Assembly: GCA_009783365.1 (NCBI GenBank)
Contig: WRHG01000006.1
Span: 1-22,105, forward strand
Length of the DNA stretch: 22,105 nucleotides
Origin: Clostridia bacterium
GTDB taxonomy: Bacteria > Bacillota_A > Clostridia > Christensenellales > Aristaeellaceae
Reading direction: 5' to 3'
The translations under genes and the position numbers were made by a program. Below the pieces are notes generated by a model. That model made no database searches, had not been told where the DNA came from, and saw only the letters and a list, made by a program, of their open reading frames with translations. Positions 1 to 8,865 of the stretch are shown here, piece by piece; within the stretch, counting starts at the first letter, position 1; each line of letters starts with the position of its first letter.

Positions 1-76
1 GTTTCTTCAATGTCAATACCAAAGGAAGTCTGCCGGTCACACCCCGCCCCCTTGCCCGTTCGATCAAAAAACGACG

Positions 77-103
77 CGGAAAAACAGTCTCTCCATTCAT
101 GGA
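77..103 (-). terminator. Possible weak terminator after carB
   Basis: Read on the minus strand just past the carB stop, a short hairpin (TTCCA paired with TGGAG across a TGAA loop) is followed after a few bases by a run of six T. The stem is only about five pairs and the T run is not immediately adjacent, so this is a weak candidate. Confidence 0.25.
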
Positions 104-112
104 AGGGCCCGT

Positions 113-3100
113 TTATCTCGCGCCTCTCAAATGATACTCCTGCAACGAATACACGTCTTCATTCGGCGTTTGTACCTTTTCCGCTATTCCTTTAACACCG
201 GCCAGCGCCGCCGTTGCCGTCGTCATATACGGAATGTTATATTGAATAGCAGATTTTCTGATATAGGAGCCGTCGTCATTGCTGCGCTTGTTCCCGCTGG
301 GGGTGTTTACAATCACATCCAGCTGATGATTTTTGACGGCGTCTTCGATATTTGGACGTCCTTCGTAGAGCTTGTTGATCACCTCCGCCTTTATGCCATT
401 TGCGGTAAGGTAAGCATGGGTACCCCTTGTAGCAATGATCTTAAACCCGAGCTGTTCGTATTGTTTCGCAACCTCCGCCGCTTCTACCCGATCCTTTTTT
501 GCCACCGAAATCAATACAGTACCGGAAAGCGGCAAAACCGACTTGCTGCCTTCCAACGCTTTATAGAAGGCAAGCCCGAATGAATCCGACAGGCCTAAAA
601 CCTCGCCGGTCGATCTCATTTCCGGCCCCAAAACCGGATCGACCTCCGGGAACATGTTAAACGGGAATACCGCTTCCTTAACGCCATAATACGGCACATG
701 CGGCTGACTCATACCGGTAAGGTCAACCTGTTTTCCCGTATGCTTCGCCATCATGATCTGCGTGGCGAGTTTAGCCAGATTGAAATTGCAAACTTTGGAA
801 ACAAGCGGCACGGTTCTTGACGCCCGCGGATTGGCTTCCAAAACATATACTTTACCATGATGAATCGCGTACTGGATATTCATCAACCCCACGACACCCA
901 ACTCACCGGCTATCTTGCGCGTGTAATCGCGGATCGTCTCTGTCTGATCCTCGGTAATATTAATGGTAGGGATAACGCATGCCGAATCGCCGGAATGAAT
1001 ACCTGCGTATTCTATGTGTTCCATAATGGTTGGCACAAACGCATGGTGGCCGTCGGCAAGGGCGTCCGCTTCACATTCGAGGGCGTTATCCAAAAAGCGG
1101 TCTATGAGTACCGGCGCTTCATTACTGATGAATTGCCCGTTTATCGTCATGTACTTCTTCAACTGTTCATTGCTGAAAACAATTTCCATCGCCCGCCCGC
1201 CCAGAACGTAGGAGGGCCTGACCATGACCGGATACCCTATCCCGTTTGCGACGGCGACCGCTTCTTTATAATTACACGCCATTCCGGACTCCGGCATGGG
1301 AATGTTCATTTGATCCATCATTTTCCGAAACAAGTCCCTATCCTCTGCAAGCGCAATGATCTCCGGCGTTGTTCCCAATATGGGCACTCCGGCTCCTTTC
1401 AATTCCATCGCAATGTTTAGCGGCGTCTGCCCCCCAAACTGTACAATAGCGCCCAACGGCTTTTCATGCTGGCAGATTGAAAAAACATCCTCAACAGTCA
1501 ACGGCTCAAAATACAGTTTATCGGATGTTTCATAATCGGTGGAAACCGTTTCGGGGTTGCAGTTGATCATGATTGTCTCAAAACCCAGTTCGCGCAGCGC
1601 AAAGGCCGTATGTACGCAACAGTAGTCAAATTCAATTCCTTGGCCGATTCTGTTGGGGCCTCCTCCGAGGATGACGACTCTTTTACGGCCGCCTGTATCT
1701 GCTTTCGTTTTTATTCCGCGCTTTTCTCTTGATAAGGCCAACTCACCGCTGAGTTTTCCCAAACCGTGGTACGTTGAATAATAGTATTCGGCATCGGCGC
1801 CGCTGACCGGCACAACATCCCATTCTTCCTGTATTCCCACGACCTTTCTGTGCAGCCTGATGTATTCTTCCGGCACCTCAAGCAACATTGAAAGATACTT
1901 GTCCGCAAAGCCGTCTTTTTTTGCTTTTACAAGCAACGCATCCGGCAATACCCGCTTGTTGAATGTCAGGATCTCATTCTCTGTTTGCACCAACTCATCC
2001 AGTTGTTCTAAATAATATCTCTTGATCCCGGTAAGGGCATGCAGCTCATCGACGCCGACCCCCTTGCGCAGCGCTTCATAGATGGCAAAGTACCTTTCGC
2101 TGTTTGGAGCGGCTATCTTAAGAAGCAACTCCTCCTTCCCGGCCTCATGAAAATTTTTAGCGAAACCAAGGCCGCTTCTGCCAATTTCCAGTGAACGGAT
2201 CGCCTTTTGAAACGCTTCCTTAAATGTCCGCCCAATGCTCATAACCTCTCCGACCGCCCTCATCTGCGTGCCGAGCGCGTCCTCAATTCCGCTGAACTTT
2301 TCAAAGGCCCATCGGGCAAACTTCAAAACAATGTAATCTCCGTATGGCACATACTGATCCATCGTGCCTTCCTTCCAGTACGGTATCTCGTCCAGGGTGA
2401 GGCCCGCCGCCAAAAGGGAGGACACATACGCGATCGGGAACCCGGTCGCTTTGGACGCAAGCGCCGAGGAGCGGGATGTCCTCGGGTTGATTTCAATAAT
2501 AACGATCCTGTCCGTAACAGGATCATGGGCAAACTGCACGTTGGTTCCACCGATGACCCCGATTTCAGAAACAATGCTGAAGGCGATCTGTTTCAGCCTT
2601 TTCTGCAAATCCTCCTGGATTGTAAGCATAGGCGCCGCACAAAACGAATCACCGGTATGTACGCCCATCGGATCGATATTTTCAATCATACAAACGACTA
2701 TCATTTGATTTTTAGCGTCTCTGACGACCTCTACCTCAAGCTCTTCCCAGCCTTGAACGCTTTCTTCAATCAAAACCTGTCCGATAATCGACGCTTGGAT
2801 TCCCCTGTTGGCAACGCGCCGGAGTTCCTCTTTATTGTATACAAGCCCGCCGCCAGTACCTCCCATTGTAAAAGCAGGCCGGATCACCACCGGGTACCCC
2901 AGGCGGCCGGCAACCTCGGCCGCCTGCTCAACCGACAGCGCCTCAAAGCTTTTAGGCATCTCGATACCCAGCTTATCCATTGTTTTTTTAAACTCAATGC
3001 GGTCCTCTCCACGCTCAATCGCGTCAAGCTGTACACCGATCACCTGAACATGATATTGATCCAGCACACCCGCTTTCTGAAGTTCAAGGCTAAGATTAAG

Positions 3101-3385
3101 CCCCGATTGCCCGCCCAAATTGGGAAGCAGCGCATCGGGTTTTTCTTTGGCAATGATTTCTGTCAGCCTTGTGACATTAAGCGGTTCTATGTAGGTTGTG
3201 TCGGCAACGACGGGGTCTGTCATGATGGTGGCCGGATTGGAGTTAACCAATATGATGTGATATCCCAGGCTTTTCAGCGCCTTACACGCCTGTGTGCCCG
3301 AATAGTCAAATTCGCAAGCCTGCCCGACGATGATAGGCCCCGACCCTATGATCATAATCGAATGAATATCTGTTCTCTTGGGCAT
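113..3385 (-). CDS. carB: Carbamoyl phosphate synthase large subunit CarB
   Basis: Makes carbamoyl phosphate from bicarbonate, two ATP and ammonia channelled from the glutaminase subunit CarA; it feeds pyrimidine and arginine synthesis in the cytosol. The 1090-residue product has the two homologous ATP-grasp halves of the family. The N-terminal half opens with the SIMIIGSGPIIVGQACEFDY segment, and the second half repeats it as VVILGGGPNRIGQGIEFDYC. The C-terminus is an MGS-like allosteric domain (VIVNTPSGNKRSNDDGSYIR). Length is close to the usual ~1070 residues. The start at 3385 is chosen because the protein there begins MPKRTDI, as family members do, and AGGAG lies 9 bases upstream; an in-frame upstream start at 3457 would add 24 residues unlike the family. 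No carA is next to it: the upstream neighbour is divergent, and only 112 bases are visible downstream. Base composition looks somewhat less GC-rich than the genes to the right. Confidence 0.97.
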   Translation of the reverse strand: MPKRTDIHSIMIIGSGPIIVGQACEFDYSGTQACKALKSLGYHIILVNSNPATIMTDPVVADTTYIEPLNVTRLTEIIAKEKPDALLPNLGGQSGLNLSLELQKAGVLDQYHVQVIGVQLDAIERGEDRIEFKKTMDKLGIEMPKSFEALSVEQAAEVAGRLGYPVVIRPAFTMGGTGGGLVYNKEELRRVANRGIQASIIGQVLIEESVQGWEELEVEVVRDAKNQMIVVCMIENIDPMGVHTGDSFCAAPMLTIQEDLQKRLKQIAFSIVSEIGVIGGTNVQFAHDPVTDRIVIIEINPRTSRSSALASKATGFPIAYVSSLLAAGLTLDEIPYWKEGTMDQYVPYGDYIVLKFARWAFEKFSGIEDALGTQMRAVGEVMSIGRTFKEAFQKAIRSLEIGRSGLGFAKNFHEAGKEELLLKIAAPNSERYFAIYEALRKGVGVDELHALTGIKRYYLEQLDELVQTENEILTFNKRVLPDALLVKAKKDGFADKYLSMLLEVPEEYIRLHRKVVGIQEEWDVVPVSGADAEYYYSTYHGLGKLSGELALSREKRGIKTKADTGGRKRVVILGGGPNRIGQGIEFDYCCVHTAFALRELGFETIMINCNPETVSTDYETSDKLYFEPLTVEDVFSICQHEKPLGAIVQFGGQTPLNIAMELKGAGVPILGTTPEIIALAEDRDLFRKMMDQMNIPMPESGMACNYKEAVAVANGIGYPVMVRPSYVLGGRAMEIVFSNEQLKKYMTINGQFISNEAPVLIDRFLDNALECEADALADGHHAFVPTIMEHIEYAGIHSGDSACVIPTINITEDQTETIRDYTRKIAGELGVVGLMNIQYAIHHGKVYVLEANPRASRTVPLVSKVCNFNLAKLATQIMMAKHTGKQVDLTGMSQPHVPYYGVKEAVFPFNMFPEVDPVLGPEMRSTGEVLGLSDSFGLAFYKALEGSKSVLPLSGTVLISVAKKDRVEAAEVAKQYEQLGFKIIATRGTHAYLTANGIKAEVINKLYEGRPNIEDAVKNHQLDVIVNTPSGNKRSNDDGSYIRKSAIQYNIPYMTTATAALAGVKGIAEKVQTPNEDVYSLQEYHLRGAR

Positions 3386-3481
3386 TTTTAAACGCTCCTG
3401 TTCCGTTTTTTCTTGCCTTATCGACGCTTTCCAGCAGGTCTCTCGTCCGTTCACCACATTTTCGGCAATATCCCGGGCAAT

Positions 3482-3510
3482 AGTGTATCACAATCAAAAA
3501 ATGGAAACAA
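3482..3510 (-). promoter_or_regulatory. Candidate carB promoter
   Basis: On the minus strand TTGTTT (-35 position) and TACACT (-10 position) are separated by 17 bases, about 95 bases upstream of the carB start. The -10 matches consensus at four of six positions and the -35 at three, so the call rests mainly on spacing and position. No PyrR-binding consensus or other known pyrimidine leader was recognised in the leader. Confidence 0.35.
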
Positions 3511-3518
3511 GAATCCGT

Positions 3519-3550
3519 CCGGCTCTTCGCGTGGTTTTTCACGCAGCCGG
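3519..3550. repeat. Interrupted inverted repeat in the divergent intergenic region
   Basis: CCGGCT (3519-3524) pairs with AGCCGG (3545-3550), and inside it GCGTG (3529-3533) pairs with CACGC (3540-3544) around a GTTTTT loop; CTTC is bulged on one side. Neither strand has a T run after it, so it is not an intrinsic terminator. It lies between the carB start and the promoter of the LTD gene, where a shared operator or a transcript structure would sit. Function unknown. Confidence 0.5.
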
Positions 3551-3598
3551 CACAAACCGGGCGCATGGAGTCACAGCCAGCTCAGCACAGCATATTTC

Positions 3599-3627
3599 TT
3601 GACAAAAGACCCATAAGTCCATAAAAT
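3599..3627 (+). promoter_or_regulatory. Sigma-A type promoter for the LTD-CotH genes
   Basis: TTGACA at 3599-3604 is a perfect -35, and TAAAAT at 3622-3627 is a five-of-six -10, with a 17-base spacer. Transcription would begin near 3634, leaving a leader of about 24 bases before the ATG at 3658. This is one of the strongest promoter matches in the window and implies housekeeping-sigma transcription of the downstream secreted proteins. Confidence 0.8.
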
Positions 3628-3657
3628 GATACCAGCTTGAACATGGAGGTCGTACTC

Positions 3658-4191
3658 ATGAAACGGAAAGCGCAAAAACGGCTGTTTGCATTATGGATTA
3701 TCGTTTTTCTGGCTTGCCTGACCGCCGCGGCAGCGGCTGAGGTTTCCCCGCCTCTTCGCATTACCGAGATCATGGCCTCCAACGGCAACACTTTGGAGGA
3801 CGCGTTCGGAAGGCACCCAGATTGGATCGAGCTGCACAATGAGGGCGCCGAGCCGGTTTCGCTGGAAGGTTTCGCTCTTTCGGACCGGAAGGACAAGCTG
3901 GAAAAGTATACATTCGCAGCGGGAGCGGTCATACAGCCCGATGAATATATCATCATCTTCGCTTCCGGCGCGAAAAAGGATATTGCCGATGAATACCACG
4001 CTTCATTCAAACTCAGCGCGACCGGCGAAGCGGTATACTTAAGCAAGGGCGGCGTCATCATCGATTTCGTCGTTTTTGGCCCGCTTGAAAAGGACATCAG
4101 CCTTGCGCTGGACGAAAAAGGCGAATATACGCAAACGCTCACCCCCACCCCCGGGGCGGAGAACCAGATCACCCCTGTACCTAATGAGTAA
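3658..4191 (+). CDS. Secreted lamin-tail-domain (LTD) protein
   Basis: A 177-residue exported protein made almost entirely of one LTD domain. Residues 1-27 form a signal peptide (basic MKRKAQKR, hydrophobic core, alanine-rich cleavage region before EVS). The LTD fold spans about 33-165, with the typical start LRITEIMASN, the hallmark DWIELHNEG at about 55-63, then a 'sleev' of beta strands ending in a short Pro/Thr-rich tail. LTD domains are immunoglobulin-like adhesion or scaffold modules often fused to secreted bacterial enzymes, including CotH kinases. Here it is a separate protein whose stop overlaps the start of a CotH gene, suggesting co-translation and partnership. The start at ATG 3658 has GGAGGT 7 bases upstream; a TTG at 3637 is in frame but less likely. 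Ligand unknown. Confidence 0.82.
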   Translation: MKRKAQKRLFALWIIVFLACLTAAAAAEVSPPLRITEIMASNGNTLEDAFGRHPDWIELHNEGAEPVSLEGFALSDRKDKLEKYTFAAGAVIQPDEYIIIFASGAKKDIADEYHASFKLSATGEAVYLSKGGVIIDFVVFGPLEKDISLALDEKGEYTQTLTPTPGAENQITPVPNE

Positions 4192-5884
4192 GATGAAAAA
4201 CAACCGTGGTTTTACGCGCCTTATCAGGAAGCTCCTGCTGCTGGGTCTGGCGGGTGCGCTGTGCCTGGCCGTACCCGCCCCGGCCCGCGCCGAAGTCCGC
4301 AAGGACGTGCGCCTCGCGGATCCCGCCACGGGCGCGGAGATACGGGGGTACTACCGGGAAAAAAAGAATGAGTATACGTTTTTTCTGCCCTCCGGCCTGT
4401 CTGCAGATGCACTGCAACTTCTGCTGCCTGACGGCTTGCCAATTTCACTAGATGGGCAGCCGCTGCAGAATGGTGATTCTGCGGCAGGCTTCACAGTGGG
4501 GGAACAACACCAACTGTCCGATGGTCGCCGCAGCTACGGGTGTACGCTGATGCAATCGGCAAACATCGCGTCTCTCTTCCTCACCACGGAATCGGGGAGC
4601 AATGCCTACGTCAACAGGAGAAAGGGAAACGCCGAAACAGGCACATTCGCGTATTACCTGCCCACCGGCCGCATGGCCGCCGGGGGAAATCTGGAGCACA
4701 TTCGGGGGCGCGGCCACGCTTCCTTTCAGTACGATAAAAAATCATATCAAATTAAGCTGGAAAAAAAGACTTCGCTGGGAGGTATGGAGAAGGCAAAAAA
4801 GTGGGTTTTGGTTGGAAATCCGCTGGACCGCTCATTATTGCGCAACAAAATCACATTTGATATGGCGCGGGCCGCCGGTTTAACCGTCACATCGGAGAGC
4901 GAGTTTGTAGATCTGTATATGAACGGCGAATATCGGGGGACTTATCTGCTGATCGAGAAGGTGGAAATCGGCAAAGGGCGCGTGGATATCCGTGATTTGG
5001 AAAAAGCCACAGAGCAGGCCAACGGCGTAAACAAACTCGACGTTTATCGCCGTATTGGGAACAATAAATACAAGCGAAACGCAAAAAAGTACTACGATAT
5101 CCCCGTCGATCCCGATGACATTACCGGCGGATACCTGATTGAGTATGAGGGGTACAATTGGCGCTACAGCGACGCGGAATCAGCCATCGGCACCAGGCGC
5201 GGAGCCGCGCTGACAATCAAAAGTCCCAAGTATACATCCGCGGCGCAGATGGCATATATCTCGGATCTGCTTCAGCGCTTTGAAGACGCCATCAACACCG
5301 AGGAGGGCATTGATCCCGCGTCGGGTATGCACTATACCCAACTGGCGGATTTGGATTCACTGGTGCGACGCTACCTGGTGGAGGAAATTTCCAAGAACTA
5401 TGACGGCAACTCTTCCAGCCAATACTTCTACAAACCCGCCGACAGTCAGAGCAACCTGCTGTATGGCGGTCCCGCGTGGGACTATGATAGCTCCTACGGC
5501 TCCTACGCGACCCGGAAGGGCGCGGCGGTACTCAAGCCTGCCGGCTTTTACGTCAACGCCTCCTCGCAATGGCAGCACTGGTGGCCGGCGCTCTACCGCC
5601 AGCCCGACTTCGCCGAAGCCTCGGCCAGCATCTACCGTCAGGTGTTCGCACCGTTGCTGGACGAGTTGCTGGGCCGCGCCGACCCGGTCCATCTCCGGTC
5701 CCTGGAACAACTCGAACGGCACATCGCCGCTTCCGCCACCATGAATTTTACGCGCTGGCCTATCGACTACGTTAAAAACAGCGCCGGGATTAAGCTGGCC
5801 ACCACACATGCCGGCAACGTGGACATATTGGCGGATTTTATAGCCCAACGCAAGCAGTTCCTCGACGAGGCATGGGCGGAGTAG
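4184..5884 (+). CDS. Secreted CotH-family protein kinase, copy 1
   Basis: A 566-residue exported CotH-like protein. Residues 1-36 are a signal peptide ending ARA before EVR. About 37-150 is a beta-rich N-terminal region, followed by the CotH domain: IRGRGHASF (173-181), DRSLLRNK (215-222), NGEYRG (247-252), KNYDGN (404-409) and WDYDSSYG (432-439). CotH of Bacillus subtilis is an atypical kinase that phosphorylates serines of coat proteins CotB and CotG; the acidic WDYD pair is a plausible metal-binding site (inference). Unlike coat CotH this protein carries an export signal, so its targets should lie outside the cell. ATG 4184 overlaps the LTD stop (ATGAGTAA); ATG 4193 is the alternative. No strong Shine-Dalgarno is visible, so translational coupling is likely. 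The next gene is a close paralogue. Confidence 0.87.
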   Translation: MSKMKNNRGFTRLIRKLLLLGLAGALCLAVPAPARAEVRKDVRLADPATGAEIRGYYREKKNEYTFFLPSGLSADALQLLLPDGLPISLDGQPLQNGDSAAGFTVGEQHQLSDGRRSYGCTLMQSANIASLFLTTESGSNAYVNRRKGNAETGTFAYYLPTGRMAAGGNLEHIRGRGHASFQYDKKSYQIKLEKKTSLGGMEKAKKWVLVGNPLDRSLLRNKITFDMARAAGLTVTSESEFVDLYMNGEYRGTYLLIEKVEIGKGRVDIRDLEKATEQANGVNKLDVYRRIGNNKYKRNAKKYYDIPVDPDDITGGYLIEYEGYNWRYSDAESAIGTRRGAALTIKSPKYTSAAQMAYISDLLQRFEDAINTEEGIDPASGMHYTQLADLDSLVRRYLVEEISKNYDGNSSSQYFYKPADSQSNLLYGGPAWDYDSSYGSYATRKGAAVLKPAGFYVNASSQWQHWWPALYRQPDFAEASASIYRQVFAPLLDELLGRADPVHLRSLEQLERHIAASATMNFTRWPIDYVKNSAGIKLATTHAGNVDILADFIAQRKQFLDEAWAE

Positions 5885-5937
5885 AGGATCGCGTTCCACC
5901 GGAACCTGAAGACAAGTCATACGACAGAGGTTTATTC

Positions 5938-7617
5938 ATGCGCCGAACCAGCAAACTCATGCCCTTGATCCTGGCGGGCGTATTGTGCCTGGCTATACCC
6001 GTCCCGGCCCGCGCCGCGGCTCGTATGGATGTGCGTCTTATAGATCCCGTAACCAATGCGGAAATACGATGGGATTTCCAAAAAAAAGAAGACGCGTTTG
6101 TGTTTTTCCTTCCCTCCGGCCTGTCCATGGGCAATCTGCGGGTTTCGATACCCGATGGCCTGGCCGTCGAGCTGGATGGACAACCGCTACGAGACGGCGA
6201 TTCGGCGGCGCGGTTCACGATTGGGGAGCAACACCAGCTGTCCGACGGCCGCAGCAATTACATGTGTATGCTCATGCAATCGGAAAACATCGCATCGCTC
6301 TTTCTCACCACGAAGTCTGGAAGCGCCGCCGCTATCCACCGGAGTAAAAAAAACACCGAAACAGGCACGTATGTGTATCGTCCGCCTTCCGGCGATCCGA
6401 TCGCCCGGGGATTCCTGGAACAGATAAAGGGGCACGGCCACTCATCCTTTTCTTTGTTTCCAAAAAAATCATACCAAATCAAGCTGGATCAAAAGGTTTC
6501 ACTCGGCGGTATGCCGGAGGCAAAAAAGTGGATCCTGATCGGCAATTACCGCGACCGTTCGTTGCTGCGCAACAAAATCACCCTGGATATGGCGCGGGCC
6601 GCCGGCCTTCTTCCCACCTCACAGAGCGTATTCGTCGATTTATACCTTAACGGAGAGTACCGGGGCAACTACCTGCTGACCGAGAAGATAGAGATCGGCA
6701 AAGGCCGCGTGGATATCCACGATTTGGAAAAAGCCACGGAGAAGGTTAACGGCATCAGCAAATTGGACGGCTTTCCCCTTATCAACAAGTTCGCGGCTAC
6801 GTCCAACGCCGGCAAGAGCAAGTACTACAGTATTCCCATAGACCCGGGCGACATAACCGGCGGCTACCTGATTGAATATGAGGCATACTATTCGCGCTAT
6901 AAGGAAGTGTCCTCAGCCTACGCTACCAGGCGTAAAGCCGTACTGGTGGTCAAGAGCCCAAAATTTACCTCCAAGGCACAGATGGCATACATATCAGACC
7001 TGCTGCAACGGCTTGAGGACGCCATCTTCGCGAAGGACGGCATAGACCCCTCATCGGGCAAACACTATACCGAGCTGGCGGATCTGGAGTCGCTGGTACG
7101 GCGTTACTTGGTGGAGGAGATCTCAAAGAATTACGACGGCAATACCTCCAGCCTGTACTTTTACAAACCGGCGGACAGCCAGAGTTCCTTACTGTACGCC
7201 GGCCCCGCGTGGGATTATGACAGCTCCTACGGGTCTTATGCGCGCCGGAAGGGTATGGCTGTACTCAAGCCCGCCGGCTTCTTCATCAGTGCTTCCACCC
7301 TGGGCCCGCACTGGTGGCCGGCGCTCTACCGGCAGCCCGATTTCGCCGCGGCGTCAGCCCGGACTTATCGCGAAGTGTTCGCCCCTCTGCTTGACGAGTT
7401 GCTGGGCCGCACGAGCCCGGTCAACCTATGGTCGCTGGAACAATATAAAAAGCATATCGAAGCCTCCGCCGCCATGAACTTCACGCGCTGGCCGATCAAC
7501 AACACGAAATCGAGAGCGCAGGTGAAACTCGCGAACACCCACGCCGGAAACGTGGAGATACTGGCGGATTTCATCACCCAACGCAAGCTGTTCCTTGACG
7601 GGGCATGGGCGGAGTAA
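5938..7617 (+). CDS. Secreted CotH-family protein kinase, copy 2 (tandem paralogue)
   Basis: A 559-residue paralogue of the preceding gene, similar from end to end by eye. Signal peptide in residues 1-26 (MRRTSKLMPLILAGVL, ending ARA). The CotH blocks recur: DRSLLRNK (206-213), NGEYRG (238-243), KNYDGN (397-402) and WDYDSSYG (425-432). The two copies differ most after the shared DLEKAT segment, around the YYSIPIDPGDI block, where copy 2 has a different insert; this could alter target choice. ATG 5938 has AGAGG 7 bases upstream; an in-frame ATG at 5872, inside the end of copy 1, would bury the signal peptide and is rejected. The 53-base gap shows no terminator, so the three genes are probably one transcript. 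All CotH motifs are intact, so both copies look functional. Confidence 0.87.
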   Translation: MRRTSKLMPLILAGVLCLAIPVPARAAARMDVRLIDPVTNAEIRWDFQKKEDAFVFFLPSGLSMGNLRVSIPDGLAVELDGQPLRDGDSAARFTIGEQHQLSDGRSNYMCMLMQSENIASLFLTTKSGSAAAIHRSKKNTETGTYVYRPPSGDPIARGFLEQIKGHGHSSFSLFPKKSYQIKLDQKVSLGGMPEAKKWILIGNYRDRSLLRNKITLDMARAAGLLPTSQSVFVDLYLNGEYRGNYLLTEKIEIGKGRVDIHDLEKATEKVNGISKLDGFPLINKFAATSNAGKSKYYSIPIDPGDITGGYLIEYEAYYSRYKEVSSAYATRRKAVLVVKSPKFTSKAQMAYISDLLQRLEDAIFAKDGIDPSSGKHYTELADLESLVRRYLVEEISKNYDGNTSSLYFYKPADSQSSLLYAGPAWDYDSSYGSYARRKGMAVLKPAGFFISASTLGPHWWPALYRQPDFAAASARTYREVFAPLLDELLGRTSPVNLWSLEQYKKHIEASAAMNFTRWPINNTKSRAQVKLANTHAGNVEILADFITQRKLFLDGAWAE

Positions 7618-7692
7618 AAAGCAAAAGAACGCGGACAATACTCATGCAGTCAAACACAAGCGAATGGGGCGGCACATAGGAGGAGTGGACTG

Positions 7693-8805
7693 ATGCCAAA
7701 CGCGCGGGACCACGCGGAACAGGTGGGCGGGCAAACGCTGGAGGAGAGGCCATTTGACGAGCTGGACAGCCTGATCCTGTCGCAGATTGTGTACATGCCC
7801 ATGGAGAATTTATTGGATGGCGGACAAGAAGCCACCCTGGCAAAACTTGGGGCCTTTTTGCGTGTTGCGTATCCCGAGAATTTTCCGAAGGATCCCTTTC
7901 AACGTAAGCGCTGTGCCCTTACGCTGACCTGCGCCGGCCTGCCTCGGTACAGCGGTTGGGTGCTGCATCATTATTTGAATTGCGTTGACCCTGAGCGGGA
8001 AACGCAGTTTGCGGCCTGCTGTTTTGACCTGCCCGGGGACCTGGGCGCAATTGTTTTCCGGGGAACGGACTGGAGCCTGGCCGGCATGAAAGAGGATCTT
8101 AACATGTGCTTTATGACCGTGCCCGCCCAGCGGGAAGCGGTTGAGTATGTCCACCGCGTGGCGATGGCGAGCGAAAGGGCTCTGGTACTGTGTGGGCACA
8201 GCAAAGGGGGAAACCTGGCGATCTACGCGGGAGCCAACGCGGACGGCGCTATACAAGACCGCATACATCGCATCTATAGTTTTGACGGGCCGGGCGTGGA
8301 CGAGAAGACGCTGCATAGCCCGGGATACGACCTGGTGCGGGATCGGATCCGAAGCTATGTCCCGCAAAGCAGTGTGGTTGGGCTGTTGCTTTACTACCAT
8401 CCCGTCTTCACAGTTGTGCGCAGCAAGTCCCTTGGTATCCTCCAGCATGATGCTATGAACTGGCAGGTAAAGGACGGCGGCTTTGTTGCGTTGGATGGGC
8501 TGAACCTGACCGGGCGCGTAACGGATGAAGCCATCCATGCCTGGCTGTCGGCTCTGGATGTTTCAGCGCGAAAGCTGTTGGTGGATACGCTATACCAAGT
8601 GGTTGCCTCCGCCCAGACGGACACCCTTACCGGGTTGGTAGAGGACTGGAGGGATAGCGCCGTTAAGATGTTGGAAGCCCTGCGTGGGCTAGACCCCCAG
8701 GTCCGCAAAAGCGTCAGGCATATGCTGGCGAGCCTGTTCAGCACCGGCGGGGCCCAGGTCATACGCAGCATCCTGCCCAGGTCGCTCCAAGACCCAAAGC
8801 CCTAA
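7693..8805 (+). CDS. DUF2974 (Mbeg1-like) alpha/beta hydrolase
   Basis: A 370-residue predicted cytosolic lipase-like hydrolase. It shows FRGTD at 122-126, typical for the oxyanion region of lipase-3-like folds, the nucleophile elbow GHSKGGN with Ser170, SFDGPGVDE with a candidate acid residue, and LQHDAMNW with candidate catalytic His252. These blocks match DUF2974 (PF11187). No signal peptide or membrane segment is seen. The substrate is unknown; family membership suggests an ester bond but not which. ATG 7693 is preceded by AGGAGG at 7678-7683, a strong ribosome binding site. It follows the second CotH gene by 75 bases on the same strand and precedes the sigma factor by 60 bases, with no clear promoter or terminator in either gap. 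Confidence 0.85.
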   Translation: MPNARDHAEQVGGQTLEERPFDELDSLILSQIVYMPMENLLDGGQEATLAKLGAFLRVAYPENFPKDPFQRKRCALTLTCAGLPRYSGWVLHHYLNCVDPERETQFAACCFDLPGDLGAIVFRGTDWSLAGMKEDLNMCFMTVPAQREAVEYVHRVAMASERALVLCGHSKGGNLAIYAGANADGAIQDRIHRIYSFDGPGVDEKTLHSPGYDLVRDRIRSYVPQSSVVGLLLYYHPVFTVVRSKSLGILQHDAMNWQVKDGGFVALDGLNLTGRVTDEAIHAWLSALDVSARKLLVDTLYQVVASAQTDTLTGLVEDWRDSAVKMLEALRGLDPQVRKSVRHMLASLFSTGGAQVIRSILPRSLQDPKP

Positions 8806-8865
8806 AGATACTTCCCGGCTGCAGTAACTGTCTGGACGGGTGAACGGGCAAAGGAGGCGCAGGGC

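Noticed and set aside
2207..3391. 394-codon open frame on the plus strand opposite carB
   Set aside because: It lies entirely antisense to carB, which has full family conservation; the translated product shows no recognisable domain and no ribosome binding site was evident.
4139..4260. Frameshift splitting one LTD-CotH gene into two
   Set aside because: The CotH frame begins with its own clear signal peptide right after the LTD stop, and the LTD protein ends with a normal Pro/Thr tail, so two genes are the better reading.
7595..7640. Promoter before the DUF2974 gene (TTGACG near the end of CotH copy 2)
   Set aside because: No acceptable -10 box lies 16-18 bases downstream.
8806..8865. ECF-type autoregulated promoter before the sigma factor gene
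   Set aside because: A GTAAC-like element is visible, but no matching -10 (CGTC-type) is found at the right spacing.
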